This document shows positions 24,787 to 34,222 of a stretch of 64,000 bases of DNA, piece by piece. Each line of letters starts with the position of its first letter. Position 1 is the first letter of the stretch. Source of the stretch: J014 sp964486055 (GTDB lineage Bacteria; Acidobacteriota; Blastocatellia; Pyrinomonadales; Pyrinomonadaceae). The notes below the pieces were generated by a model. That model saw only the letters and a program-made list of their open reading frames with translations. It did no database searches and was not told the DNA's origin. A program made the translations under genes and the position numbers. The stretch lies in NCBI GenBank assembly GCA_964486055.1, contig CAZALE010000006.1:1-64000 (forward strand), written 5' to 3'.

Positions 24787-26802
24787 TTAATCGGAGAGCA
24801 TCTTCAGGAACTCATCCTCGTTTAGAATTCTTATTCCAAGTGCCTGGGCTTTTGCTAATTTAGAACCCGCATCAGCGCCGACGATGACATAATCCGTGTT
24901 TTTGCTAACTGAACTAGCGACCCTACCGCCTCGTTTCTCAATCTCTGCGCTTGCCTCATCTCTTGTGAATCTCTCTAATTTTCCAGTTAACACAAAGGTT
25001 TTGCCGGAGAATCTTTCATCTACCTGAATTTGACCGACAGAAGCAGAAATCTTAACACCGGCCTCTTTGAGTCTTTTTACAAGTTCGCGATTTTTAGGAT
25101 CTCTAAACCATTGATAAATGCTTTCAGCCACAATTTCGCCGATCTCTGGAATTGAGTCTAATTCTTCTTTGGAAACTTCAATTAACCTGTCGATGGTTTG
25201 AAAATGATTAGCTAGGATTTTGGCATAACGTTCACCGACATGGCGTATATCAAGACCAAGTAAGAGCCGTTCCATTCCACGAGTTTTCGAATTTTCGATT
25301 TGTTCAAGCAATTTGCTGGCAGACTTTTTGCCCATTCTCTCTAGATCTACAATTTGCTCGAGTTTCAGTGAATAAAGATCTGCTACATCCTTAACTAATC
25401 CTTTATCTACTAATTGTTCAACTAACGCCTCACCCAAACCTTCTATGTCCATTGCTTTTCGGCTCGCAAAATGGATTATTCTGGCCTTTATTTTTGCGGG
25501 ACACTCAGGATTTATGCATCTGCGAACGGCTTCCCCTTCGGGACGTACTGCTTGTGCCCCACAAACAGGGCATGTTGTCGGAAAATTAAATTCTCTCTCG
25601 TGGCCAGTTCGCTTTGATTCAATAACCTGAATTACTTGGGGGATTATCTCTCCTGATTTTTCAATCAAAACCCAATCACCTATTTTTATTCCTAAACGTT
25701 TAATTTCGTCTTCGTTATGCAGAGATGCTCTTGAGACTGTAGTGCCTGCAAGGTGTACTGGTTCGAGAATAGCCACAGGTGTCAAAGCTCCCGTGCGACC
25801 AACTTGAACTACTATGTCATTTAATTTTGTGGTAGCTTGAAGTGCCGGATATTTATAGGCAATAGCCCATCGCGGAGCTTTTGTTGTTGCTCCAAATTCT
25901 TCTTGAAGAGCTGTTTGATTTACTTTTATTACTATGCCGTCTATATCGTAATCTAACGAATCTCGTTTTTCTAGCATTTCGTTGATGAAATCTATTACTT
26001 CATCTATGTTTCGGCATAATTTTCTATGAGGGTTGACATTGAAGCCGTTTTTCTCTAACCATGGGAATATTTCCCAATGAGTTTCAAAAAGTTTTTTATT
26101 TCCTCTAAACACATCATAGGGGAACATATCGAGTCGTCTAGCTGCCACTATTGATGAGTCTAACTGACGCAGCGTGCCGGAGGCGCAATTTCTGGGATTA
26201 GCAAAAGTTTTTTCGCCTAGCATTTCTAGCTCAGCATTTATCTTTTTGAATTGAGACCTTGGCAGATAAACCTCGCCGCGAATTTCTACTTGAGGTGGAT
26301 AATCATGTTTAAGTTTTAGTGGTATCGTTCTTATGGTTTTGACATTTTGAGTTACATTGTCTCCAACATAGCCATCCCCTCGAGTGGCACCTGCTACGAG
26401 GATCCCGTTTTCGTAATGTAACGCTACGGATAAGCCGTCAATTTTGAGCTCGGCTACGTAGTCGAAACTACGTCCATCGGCCAACTTTTGGCATCGCTCA
26501 TCAAATGCGCGAAGGTCATCGATATCATATGAGTTTTCAAGTGACATCAATGGCACGCGATGTTGGAATGGCTCAAAACTTTCTGCTTTTCCTCCGATTC
26601 TTTGTGTCGGCGAATCAGGGGTTAAGAATTCTGGAAAAGCTTCTTCCAATTTTCTTAGTCGCGCCATCAATTGGTCATATTCATAATCAGAGATTTCGGG
26701 CGCATTCTTTTGATAGTAAAGCTCATCGTGGCGATTAATTTCTGCTCGTAATTTTTCTATCTCAACTTTTGCTTGCTCTTTTGTTAACTGGAAAATGTCC
26801 AT
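24787..26802 (-). CDS. ligA: NAD-dependent DNA ligase LigA
   Basis: LigA (671 residues, normal length) seals nicks using NAD+. The Ia domain near the start has LYYQKNAPEISDYEYDQLM. The adenylation motif AELKIDGLSVALHYENG holds the active lysine. The OB fold, a four-cysteine zinc finger (CPVCG...CINPECPAKI), helix-hairpin-helix repeats (IPEIGEIVAESIYQWF) and a C-terminal BRCT domain (GKTFVLTGKLERFTRDEA) follow in order. nusB is 6 bases upstream on the same strand, suggesting a nusB-ligA operon. Confidence 0.97.
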   Translation of the reverse strand: MDIFQLTKEQAKVEIEKLRAEINRHDELYYQKNAPEISDYEYDQLMARLRKLEEAFPEFLTPDSPTQRIGGKAESFEPFQHRVPLMSLENSYDIDDLRAFDERCQKLADGRSFDYVAELKIDGLSVALHYENGILVAGATRGDGYVGDNVTQNVKTIRTIPLKLKHDYPPQVEIRGEVYLPRSQFKKINAELEMLGEKTFANPRNCASGTLRQLDSSIVAARRLDMFPYDVFRGNKKLFETHWEIFPWLEKNGFNVNPHRKLCRNIDEVIDFINEMLEKRDSLDYDIDGIVIKVNQTALQEEFGATTKAPRWAIAYKYPALQATTKLNDIVVQVGRTGALTPVAILEPVHLAGTTVSRASLHNEDEIKRLGIKIGDWVLIEKSGEIIPQVIQVIESKRTGHEREFNFPTTCPVCGAQAVRPEGEAVRRCINPECPAKIKARIIHFASRKAMDIEGLGEALVEQLVDKGLVKDVADLYSLKLEQIVDLERMGKKSASKLLEQIENSKTRGMERLLLGLDIRHVGERYAKILANHFQTIDRLIEVSKEELDSIPEIGEIVAESIYQWFRDPKNRELVKRLKEAGVKISASVGQIQVDERFSGKTFVLTGKLERFTRDEASAEIEKRGGRVASSVSKNTDYVIVGADAGSKLAKAQALGIRILNEDEFLKMLSD

Positions 26803-26808
26803 AATCTT

Positions 26809-27729
26809 TTAAGAATTTTGATGAGTTTTTTTGAATTTTTCCTCGTCTTCATTCTCTGACGAAATTTCCGGAGACAATGATACTTTCTCTAATTCATTTT
26901 TAATTGCATCCAATAAACCATTAACAAATTGTGCTGCTTCGTAGCCAGAAAATCGTCTAGCGGTTTCGAGAGCCTCGCTTATTACAACAGTTTTTGGGGT
27001 TTCCTCCTCCAAAAATTCGTAGACGGCCAGTCTTAGAACGTTGCGATCAACCATTGCCATCCTAGGAAGCCTCCAATGCTCAGCTTTCAGGCTAATCATC
27101 TCATCAATTCTTTCTTTCATTCGGACTGTTCCAAAGACAAGCCTATCGGCAAATTCTCTAACCTTTATAACTTCGTTGATGGTTTCGGATACATTGTTTA
27201 AAATCTCTTCAAGTTTATTAATTACGTGCTCTGTCTGTTCTTCTACTTCGTCTACGCTTTCAAACTCGGTCATTAAGTAGTATCTCTTAGCATTTTGCAT
27301 CCAATACTTCAAGTCTTTGAAGAATTTTTTGCTCAGATTACGGTAAGACGATGCTGCAGACTCAACCTCTTGCTTTTCCTCTGACCAACTTAAATCAGCC
27401 CTGATGGCTTTTTTAATCATGTTGATGAAATTTTCACTAATTCGCTTGGCTGCCCATATCAATTCTTCGTACTTTTCAAAAGCTCTTGAGTCTACTTTTA
27501 TCTGACTTGTTTTCTTAGCGATGTTCTTGAGTTCTTGAGTGATGATTTCTAAGTTTTCTATTTCCTCCAGGAAGTTTCTAACTTGTTGGCTACATCCCCG
27601 ATTTACTTCGTCAAATCCGAATTCCCTCCAGTAATCTGCGACAAGTTTCTCTACGTCTGAAAAGTGTGAGAAATCAGCAGCAAACATTATCTGGAGACTG
27701 CATTCTCTAGCCTTTCGCCTGGTTCCCAT
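26809..27729 (-). CDS. nusB: Transcription antitermination factor NusB with large central insertion
   Basis: NusB joins NusE in the rRNA antitermination complex and usually has 130-170 residues; this one has 306. Residues 1-40 match the NusB start (TRRKARECSLQIMFAADF). About 191-290 match the rest (VREFADRLVFGTV, MAMVDRNVLRLAVYEFL, TPKTVVISEALETARRFSGY, AAQFVNGLLDAI). The roughly 150 residues between them are charged, helical and probably coiled (ENLEIITQELKNIAKK, VINKLEEILNNVSETINEV). The frame is continuous and the insertion shows no sign of a frameshift. Its function is unknown. The gene precedes ligA by 6 bases. Confidence 0.9.
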   Translation of the reverse strand: MGTRRKARECSLQIMFAADFSHFSDVEKLVADYWREFGFDEVNRGCSQQVRNFLEEIENLEIITQELKNIAKKTSQIKVDSRAFEKYEELIWAAKRISENFINMIKKAIRADLSWSEEKQEVESAASSYRNLSKKFFKDLKYWMQNAKRYYLMTEFESVDEVEEQTEHVINKLEEILNNVSETINEVIKVREFADRLVFGTVRMKERIDEMISLKAEHWRLPRMAMVDRNVLRLAVYEFLEEETPKTVVISEALETARRFSGYEAAQFVNGLLDAIKNELEKVSLSPEISSENEDEEKFKKTHQNS

Positions 27730-27797
27730 AAAGTGATTCCCTTAGTTTTTCAAAGCACCATTCAGCAACCATAGTATAACTTGCATTGACTCTAAAA

Positions 27798-29654
27798 TTA
27801 AGTCACATCGACAAAATCGTTCTTGTAAGCTATGGGTAATATTATCTGCGCTTTTGTTCCTACTTGTTTTTTAGTCTCGATTCTTAATTCAGCTTTTCCC
27901 TTATAGTAGTTTTTTAATCTTTGTTCTATATTAGCTAATCCTATACCTTTTCTCCCTGTTTTTCGCAACTCGTTCTCATCAAATCCGTAGCCATTGTCTG
28001 AAACTGTCAAAAGGAGAAAATCCTGTGAATTCTGGATGATGCGTTTTGCAGATATTTTTACTTCTCCACCGGTTTTCGACTTGGAAATACCATGCTTTAT
28101 TGCGTTCTCCACCAATGGCTGAAGAATAAGAGATGGGATTTTTATCCTCTCAAGATCCGCAGTCACCTCAATACATATTTGTAAGCGCTCTTCAAAGCGA
28201 GCTTTTTCGATATCTAGATAAGTTTGTACTAATTTTATCTCATCAGCTAAAGGAATGAATTCGTCTGTAGAGCGCAGAACAGCTCTTAAAAGCCCTGTGA
28301 GCTTGATAAGGGTGATCAAAGCTTTTTCTGGTGATGATTGGATAAGATAGCCAATGGTAGTCAATGTATTGAAGAGAAAATGGGGATTGATCTGAGCGCG
28401 CAGAGCTGCCAACTGAGCCTCTGTAGCCAACTTTGAGAACTCTTGCTCACGAATCTCTTGTTCGCATCTTTCATGTGTGACACGTTGGGAATCTATTTTT
28501 CTGCCGACGATTAATGCTAATGTTTTAAGCGCCTCTATCTCTTCAGATAGAAGTTTTCTACCTCCAGCCAGATTTTCTAGTGTCAAGACGTATGAAGGAA
28601 AATCTGTCGTCGGAATAAAAATTTGCAAGCCTTTTTGAGAGGATATTACATTTGGCAAACTAACTGATTGATCGTGGATTTCCTTCCATTCAGATTTTCT
28701 AGCTGAAAGAGTCTTCATCAATCTATCACACAAGGTGTCCAATATTAAATCTACTGAATCGAGATTTTCAATGGATTCCTTTATTTGTTCTTTTACGGTA
28801 TCCCAGTCAGCGCGACGAAGAATTCTCTCCACTATCTTCACGGCTTGCTTATTGAGGAATGGATAAAGCATCGCAGTAAAAATCCATAGACTCAACAGCA
28901 CGGCAGTCGATTGTGTGGGGTTCAAATAGTTTTGAATCGGCAGCGCGATGAAAATGTATAGTAAGAGGCTGACAAAGGCTATAAGAATCAACGATAGAGC
29001 GCGCTTTAAAAACAAATCGGCGAAGGCGAATCTATAATCTTGCAGAAGAATCATTATTGCTAATGGCATTGAAGACTGGTGAGCAAATAACTCTACGAAC
29101 CAAAACTTTTCTTCTGTCTCTCCGCTTAAATGCACCAAGGAGATCAAAAATATCGATAAACCGGCGAGCATCATGAGTTTTTTATTTGCGTTTTCAGAGA
29201 GATTCAGAAAAATGCTACTGGCGAGTAAGGAAGCGGTTCCGATGATCAGAACTTGAAGACTTAACTTTGATGGAACTTGAGCGCCTGAAAAGAAAGCATG
29301 AACATTAAGAAATGTTGCAATTAGGCTAAATAAATATCCACAAAAGACGAGAATCTTACTTAGGTTGCTTTCTTCATCCTTTAATGCCGAATGAGTCACA
29401 ACGGCTAGTATAAATCCGAGAGCAGAAAAAGAGACGGTGGGAATCAATGCTGGAGAGGGCTCATGGTAAAAACCCTGCCATATGCTATCAGTCATTTCCC
29501 CTAAATTCCATAGAATGCCAGCCACTGTCGTGGAAAAGATTAGATAATTAAAAGGTCTGTCACGGTAGTAAACGACCATTACAAGTAGCAGCAGATATAA
29601 GGACGTACCCAGTGCAAATCCAAGTAGATTGACTAAGGAGGCGGCTATCTCCAT
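27798..29654 (-). CDS. LytS/YehU-type sensor histidine kinase
   Basis: The 618-residue protein has seven or eight membrane helices in residues 1-270 and a GAF-like region (about 285-390). A His_kinase domain follows with the phosphoacceptor His425 in AQINPHFLFNTLTTIGYL, then an ATPase with N box (PLVENAIKHGIS), DNGYGFDENE and GIGLANIEQRLKNYY. Such kinases normally act with a LytTR response regulator next door, but none is present here. The membrane part may sense a small ligand or membrane state. It stands alone between nusB and a 455-base intergenic region. Confidence 0.9.
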   Translation of the reverse strand: MEIAASLVNLLGFALGTSLYLLLLVMVVYYRDRPFNYLIFSTTVAGILWNLGEMTDSIWQGFYHEPSPALIPTVSFSALGFILAVVTHSALKDEESNLSKILVFCGYLFSLIATFLNVHAFFSGAQVPSKLSLQVLIIGTASLLASSIFLNLSENANKKLMMLAGLSIFLISLVHLSGETEEKFWFVELFAHQSSMPLAIMILLQDYRFAFADLFLKRALSLILIAFVSLLLYIFIALPIQNYLNPTQSTAVLLSLWIFTAMLYPFLNKQAVKIVERILRRADWDTVKEQIKESIENLDSVDLILDTLCDRLMKTLSARKSEWKEIHDQSVSLPNVISSQKGLQIFIPTTDFPSYVLTLENLAGGRKLLSEEIEALKTLALIVGRKIDSQRVTHERCEQEIREQEFSKLATEAQLAALRAQINPHFLFNTLTTIGYLIQSSPEKALITLIKLTGLLRAVLRSTDEFIPLADEIKLVQTYLDIEKARFEERLQICIEVTADLERIKIPSLILQPLVENAIKHGISKSKTGGEVKISAKRIIQNSQDFLLLTVSDNGYGFDENELRKTGRKGIGLANIEQRLKNYYKGKAELRIETKKQVGTKAQIILPIAYKNDFVDVT

Positions 29655-29923
29655 ATCCCACCAGAAATTTTATCCCTAAAAGCTCCTGATAGCTAATTCG
29701 AATTCAGATCGATTTTCTCAGGAGATGCTCTGGATATTTGAGATTGTTTGAATTCGCAACAGCAAGCATCAATTGATATTCGAATATTAGCATTTCATCG
29801 TTGTTTTCTGCCAGCTTGATGAAAAAGGATTGGGATGCAATCGGAATCATTTATTATGGATGCTGAAAATTACGAATCTCCCTTACTAAGGGTTTCTAGG
29901 ACTTCCTCATCTATCTCTCCTCG

Positions 29924-29957
29924 AGATGAAGGCCGGCTCATTAGTTGGCCTTCATCT
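29924..29957. other. Perfect 11-bp hairpin in a 455-base intergenic region
   Basis: AGATGAAGGCC (29924-29934) pairs perfectly with GGCCTTCATCT (29947-29957) around a 12-base loop. It lies between divergent genes, where a terminator is not expected and no T run follows. It may belong to a leader or small RNA of the FAD oxidase gene, or be an operator. The rest of 29,655-30,109 shows no gene I can support. Confidence 0.4.
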
Positions 29958-30109
29958 TGTGTTCGTGTCTTCTAAATCTTGCTAAAAACCTTGCATCTGT
30001 ATTTTTCAAGCTACGGTTGAATAACAATCTGTGAAAAACTTCGGTTATAAGAAAATGATTGTTAAAATAATTTTGCTACAAGCATAGCTTATTGGTGGGA
30101 GGTGCGCTT

Positions 30110-31531
30110 ATGTATCAGTCTATACACTTCGAATCCAAGGGACGGGCTACGACTAATGCTTCAAATCCTGAGGTTATAGCTAAGCTCAAGGAGATTGTCG
30201 GGGAGGAAAATGTTTTAGTTGCGCCGGAAAAGGTAGAGCCTTATGGAGCTGATGCTGTAAAGGAAAAATTTCCGCCTGAAGCTGTGGTTTTCCCCGAAAG
30301 CACTGAGCAAGTTTCTAGGATTTTAAAGCTTGCGAATGAATATCTTTTTCCTGTAACTGCTCGCGGTGGAGGTGTTGGGTATACAGGTGGAGCTGTACCT
30401 ATCGAAGGAGGAATAGTTCTTGGTACAGATAGAATGAACAGGATTATTGAGATAAATGTGGACGATCTTTACGTTGTATGTCAGCCAGGGATAACAACCT
30501 ACAATCTTCAGCGTGCTGTTGAGGAATACGGCTTGATGTTTCCACCAGATCCAGCCTCCTACAAGGAAAGTTACATTGGCGGCAATATAGCTGAGAATGC
30601 TGGTGGAATGAGAACACCGAAATATGGTGTGACTAAGCATTACGTCTTGGGCTTAGAGGTTGTTACTGCAACTGGTGAAATCATAAGAACCGGAGGTAAA
30701 ACGGTTAAAAATGTTGTCGGTTTTGATTTAACTGGATTAATGTGTGGATCTGAGGGTATGCTCGGGATAATCACGGAGGCGACTTTAAAACTTGTTCCCA
30801 TGCCTGAAGCGACGGCTACCGTAAGAGCAAACTTTAGAAGTATGGAGGAAGCTTGCAGAGTTCTGACAAAGTTTACCCCTGAAGGACTACTTCCAATGGC
30901 AATGGAGGTGATCGATAAATACTGCATCGAGGCAGTTGAAGGGAGTTTTGCTTTTGGGCTGTCTAAAGAAGCGAATGCAGTTTTACTAGTAGCAGTTGAT
31001 GGACCTAGAGAAGAGGTCGAAAAGCATGCTCTCATAATAGAGAACATCATCAAGCAGAATGGAGGATTTGACGTGATGAGGTCTAAGAACAGAGAGGAGG
31101 AAGATAAACTTTGGGATATCCGGCGTGCGATAAGTCCTAGTCTGACGAAATATGGTGATCTCAAAATAAATGAAGATGTGGTTGTCCCAAGATCTAAAGT
31201 TCCTGAACTTATTGCGGGCGTTGAAGCCATCGCAAAGAAATACAACACCTTTGTAGCAAATTTCGGTCATGCTGGTGATGGTAATATTCATGTTAATTTC
31301 GTTTGCAATCGAAATCCCGATGAAATCTCGAGAGCTAGAGCGTGTGTTAAGGAAACTTTCGAATTAGCATTGAGGCTAGGTGGTACCATATCAGGCGAAC
31401 ATGGGATAGGTTATGTCAAAGCCCCCTACCTAGATATGGCAATTGATAAACCAACGCTGGAGTTGATGAAGGCTATTAAAAAGGTATTTGATCCTAATGG
31501 TATTTTAAATCCAGGTAAGATGTTTGTCTGA
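30110..31531 (+). CDS. GlcD-type FAD-linked oxidase (glycolate/D-lactate dehydrogenase-like)
   Basis: This 473-residue flavoprotein of the VAO family oxidises a 2-hydroxy acid. The FAD-binding part has VTARGGGVGYTGGAVPI, PPDPASYKESYIGGNIAENA and KNVVGFDLTGLMCGSEG. The C-terminal FAD-linked oxidase part has FGHAGDGNIHVNF and GTISGEHGIGYVK. GGGAGG lies 8 bases before ATG 30110; an in-frame TTG at 30092 is upstream of that site and rejected. Partner subunits (GlcE/GlcF) are absent, so D-lactate, glycolate and 2-hydroxyglutarate all remain possible substrates. Confidence 0.9.
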   Translation: MYQSIHFESKGRATTNASNPEVIAKLKEIVGEENVLVAPEKVEPYGADAVKEKFPPEAVVFPESTEQVSRILKLANEYLFPVTARGGGVGYTGGAVPIEGGIVLGTDRMNRIIEINVDDLYVVCQPGITTYNLQRAVEEYGLMFPPDPASYKESYIGGNIAENAGGMRTPKYGVTKHYVLGLEVVTATGEIIRTGGKTVKNVVGFDLTGLMCGSEGMLGIITEATLKLVPMPEATATVRANFRSMEEACRVLTKFTPEGLLPMAMEVIDKYCIEAVEGSFAFGLSKEANAVLLVAVDGPREEVEKHALIIENIIKQNGGFDVMRSKNREEEDKLWDIRRAISPSLTKYGDLKINEDVVVPRSKVPELIAGVEAIAKKYNTFVANFGHAGDGNIHVNFVCNRNPDEISRARACVKETFELALRLGGTISGEHGIGYVKAPYLDMAIDKPTLELMKAIKKVFDPNGILNPGKMFV

Positions 31532-31536
31532 ATTAC

Positions 31537-33063
31537 TTATTCACTTTGGTTTTTAGATTTTGCTGCGCGGGCTTTTCTTCTTTTCTTTTCTGCGATTAAC
31601 ATTCTATCGGCTTTTCGTAAAAGTTCTGGTAAAGATGTGCCGTCATGCGGATAGACAGCGATTCCGAGGCTTATGCCAATCCGTAGCTCATGATCTTCTA
31701 CTTTAAAGGGTTCGCTTACGGTTTCAATCATTCTTTCCGCTACGATTTGAGCGCCTTGTTTATCACAGTCATGCAATAAAACTGCAAACTCATCACCACC
31801 AAATCTTGCAACTAAATCTGGCCCTCTAAGCACTGAAGCCGTTCTTGCCGCTACCAATTTTAAAAGCTCATCACCTATATCATGTCCGTAGTTATCGTTT
31901 ACTTGCTTAAAATCGTTCAAATCAAAATAGATAATAGCAAATGATTTCTTAGAATCTTTTGATTTTTCTATAAGGTTTTCGAAGTCCTCTTGGAACTTCC
32001 TTCGATTTGCTATGTGGGTTAGCGCATCCCGAAAGGCCAGATTCCTCAGGAAAAACTCATAGTGTTTGTGCTCTGTAATATCTCTAAAAATAAAAATTTT
32101 TCCTAAGTGTCTATGACTTTTATCTAATATCGGTACTATGGTAACGGAGATGAATTTTCGCTCCCCTTTGATCTCGACAGATACCTCATCATAAAAGTTT
32201 GTAACACTCCTGTATTTTTCAATTATTCCTTTCCACTTGGAAAATACCTCATCAAAATCTTTTCCAACTATTTCATCCTTCGATTTTCCCAAAGTTTTAG
32301 CTGCGGCAGGATTCACATCTAATATAACATTTGCATTGTCAACGACAACAACACCATCGTGAATACTATGAAAGACTTTTTCATAGGCTACGGGACTACT
32401 TTGTAGAAAGTCGTATCTAAAAATACTAAGCGCTATTATTGAGAAGAAGATAGGAAAGCTAAGAACCGTGAGAGGAAGCCCACCAATTATATTAAAAGCC
32501 GACAGTACGTTAGAGATAAACGGAATCCATATGGAGAAGAATAAAATAATCAGCTGTCGTCTATCACGCTCTACAACGTTTCTAATCGATATGTACAAAA
32601 CAGCTAGGCAGCCGGATATTAGTAAGTAGGAGAAAGGCAGGTGAACAAACCAGTAGTAATGACTATACTCGAGTTTCAGCAAACCATCCTGGCTGATGTA
32701 AGTGGACTTGTAGAAAAGTAAGTGAAAACGGCTGGTCAGAAATACAATTATTGAGATTATTGGAATTAAGAATATCAGAAAAATTTTTTTCAGAGTTAAT
32801 TCCTTTCGGCAGTACTGAAGAGTGAAAACGAATAATGATGGGGGCATCAAAATAACAGCAATGAATCGTATGTTCTCAGCTATAAATTCTAGACTATAAT
32901 CCGGAAAAACTCTTTTAACGAGCTCTGCTAAAGTCCAAAAAACTGCGAGAAGGCAACTGAAAGCGAAGAATTTACTACCTCTTATCCTGCTCTGCCAAGC
33001 ATAAGTGCAAATGAAAAGGCATAGAATTATACAGAAAGCAAGATATATGTGAAGAAGATGCAT
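31537..33063 (-). CDS. Membrane PAS-GGDEF diguanylate cyclase
   Basis: The 508-residue protein has an N-terminal seven-helix membrane sensor (residues 1-215, of the kind also found on histidine kinases) and a PAS domain (about 225-335; VDNANVILDVNPAAAKTLGK, IFIFRDITEHK). A GGDEF domain follows, with intact GGDEF at 422-426 and the inhibitory site RGPD at 413-416. It should make cyclic-di-GMP from two GTP and be product-inhibited. The C-terminus is basic (KKRRKARAAK). No EAL or HD-GYP enzyme is nearby. It is convergent with the FAD oxidase gene, 5 bases apart. Confidence 0.93.
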   Translation of the reverse strand: MHLLHIYLAFCIILCLFICTYAWQSRIRGSKFFAFSCLLAVFWTLAELVKRVFPDYSLEFIAENIRFIAVILMPPSLFVFTLQYCRKELTLKKIFLIFLIPIISIIVFLTSRFHLLFYKSTYISQDGLLKLEYSHYYWFVHLPFSYLLISGCLAVLYISIRNVVERDRRQLIILFFSIWIPFISNVLSAFNIIGGLPLTVLSFPIFFSIIALSIFRYDFLQSSPVAYEKVFHSIHDGVVVVDNANVILDVNPAAAKTLGKSKDEIVGKDFDEVFSKWKGIIEKYRSVTNFYDEVSVEIKGERKFISVTIVPILDKSHRHLGKIFIFRDITEHKHYEFFLRNLAFRDALTHIANRRKFQEDFENLIEKSKDSKKSFAIIYFDLNDFKQVNDNYGHDIGDELLKLVAARTASVLRGPDLVARFGGDEFAVLLHDCDKQGAQIVAERMIETVSEPFKVEDHELRIGISLGIAVYPHDGTSLPELLRKADRMLIAEKKRRKARAAKSKNQSE

Positions 33064-33151
33064 AATTTCAGTTGACTTGGAGAGACGACCTTGCCCGTCT
33101 TGCCAACATGATTATAAACTTGAAGGGTAAAAAGTCAATAAATTTATTACA

Positions 33152-34219
33152 ATGACGTTAAAAATTAACGATGACATAACGAAAGCATGCACCTTAGATT
33201 CAGAGTTTTATAGGTCTGAGCGGTATTTTATTGATTCTAAGGAGAAGATTTTTGCTCGAACATGGCAATTTTTAGATTTAACCGATGAGGTAGAGGCTTT
33301 GAAACCTTTCACTCTTTTGGAAGGATTTTTAGATGAGCCACTGTTGGTTATAAAGGATAAAGATGGGGTTCGATGTTTATCGAATGTCTGCACTCATCGA
33401 GCAAAGCTCTTGGTGGAAAAACCTTGCAAGACAAATGTAATACGCTGTTCTTATCATGGCCGCCGCTTTAGTTTGGAAGGAAAGATGCTCTCTATGCCCG
33501 AATTTGAAGGTGTCAGAAGCTTTCCCTCCGAGGAAGATAATTTAAAAAAGCTTCCACTTGGAATTTGGGAGAAGTTAATTTTTGTATCACTCGAACCAGC
33601 TGATACATTTGAGAATTTTTTTGGGGATTTGAGACACTATGTTTGCAATCTAGGCTTAAATTTTAAGAGAATTCTACGCAAGGATTATGCAGTACAAGCT
33701 CACTGGGCTTTATACTGTGAAAATTATCTAGAGGGTTTTCACATACCGTTTGTTCACAAGGGTTTGAATCAAGTATTGAACTATGACGACTATCTGACCA
33801 TAACTTTCAGGTTCTCGAGTTTACAGATTGGTTTTACTGATCGGGATGAATTTGCTTTTGATTGTCTGATACCGGGAATTGACTCTGAGAAGAAAGTAGC
33901 TGCATTGTATTTTTTTATCTTCCCGAATCTGATGCTTAATTTCTATCCGTGGGGACTTTCGTTGAACATAGTTAAGCCAGTAAGACTTGATAAGACAATT
34001 GTCTCATACATTACGCTAATTTCGGACGAATCTAAAATGGGGTGTGGTGCAGGATCAGATCTGGAGTCAGTAGAGATGGAGGATCAACACGTTGTTGAAT
34101 CAGTTCAGAAAGGGATCAGATCTAGATTTTTCAAGCATGGTCGCTACTCTGCTAAACGTGAAAAGGGGTTACACCATTTCCACAAATTGATAGTCGAATT
34201 CATGAATGCTGGCCGTTAA
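33152..34219 (+). CDS. Rieske non-heme iron oxygenase, alpha-subunit type
   Basis: The 355-residue protein has a Rieske domain with Cys80/His82 and Cys99/His102 (NVCTHRAK, RCSYHGRRF) binding [2Fe-2S]. Its catalytic domain carries the Fe(II) ligands His197 and His202 in ENYLEGFHIPFVH. It resembles the ring-hydroxylating/choline-carnitine monooxygenase group. No beta subunit, reductase or substrate pathway gene is adjacent; the plant-type ferredoxin at 43,395 is 9 kb away. The start has no Shine-Dalgarno site, but TAAATT sits 7 bases before ATG. The substrate is unknown. Confidence 0.88.
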   Translation: MTLKINDDITKACTLDSEFYRSERYFIDSKEKIFARTWQFLDLTDEVEALKPFTLLEGFLDEPLLVIKDKDGVRCLSNVCTHRAKLLVEKPCKTNVIRCSYHGRRFSLEGKMLSMPEFEGVRSFPSEEDNLKKLPLGIWEKLIFVSLEPADTFENFFGDLRHYVCNLGLNFKRILRKDYAVQAHWALYCENYLEGFHIPFVHKGLNQVLNYDDYLTITFRFSSLQIGFTDRDEFAFDCLIPGIDSEKKVAALYFFIFPNLMLNFYPWGLSLNIVKPVRLDKTIVSYITLISDESKMGCGAGSDLESVEMEDQHVVESVQKGIRSRFFKHGRYSAKREKGLHHFHKLIVEFMNAGR

Positions 34220-34222
34220 AAA

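Noticed and set aside
30640..31248. Minus-strand open frame of 202 codons over the FAD oxidase gene
   Set aside because: It is antisense to a clear flavoprotein. Its Ser/Ile/Thr-rich composition is that of a shadow frame.
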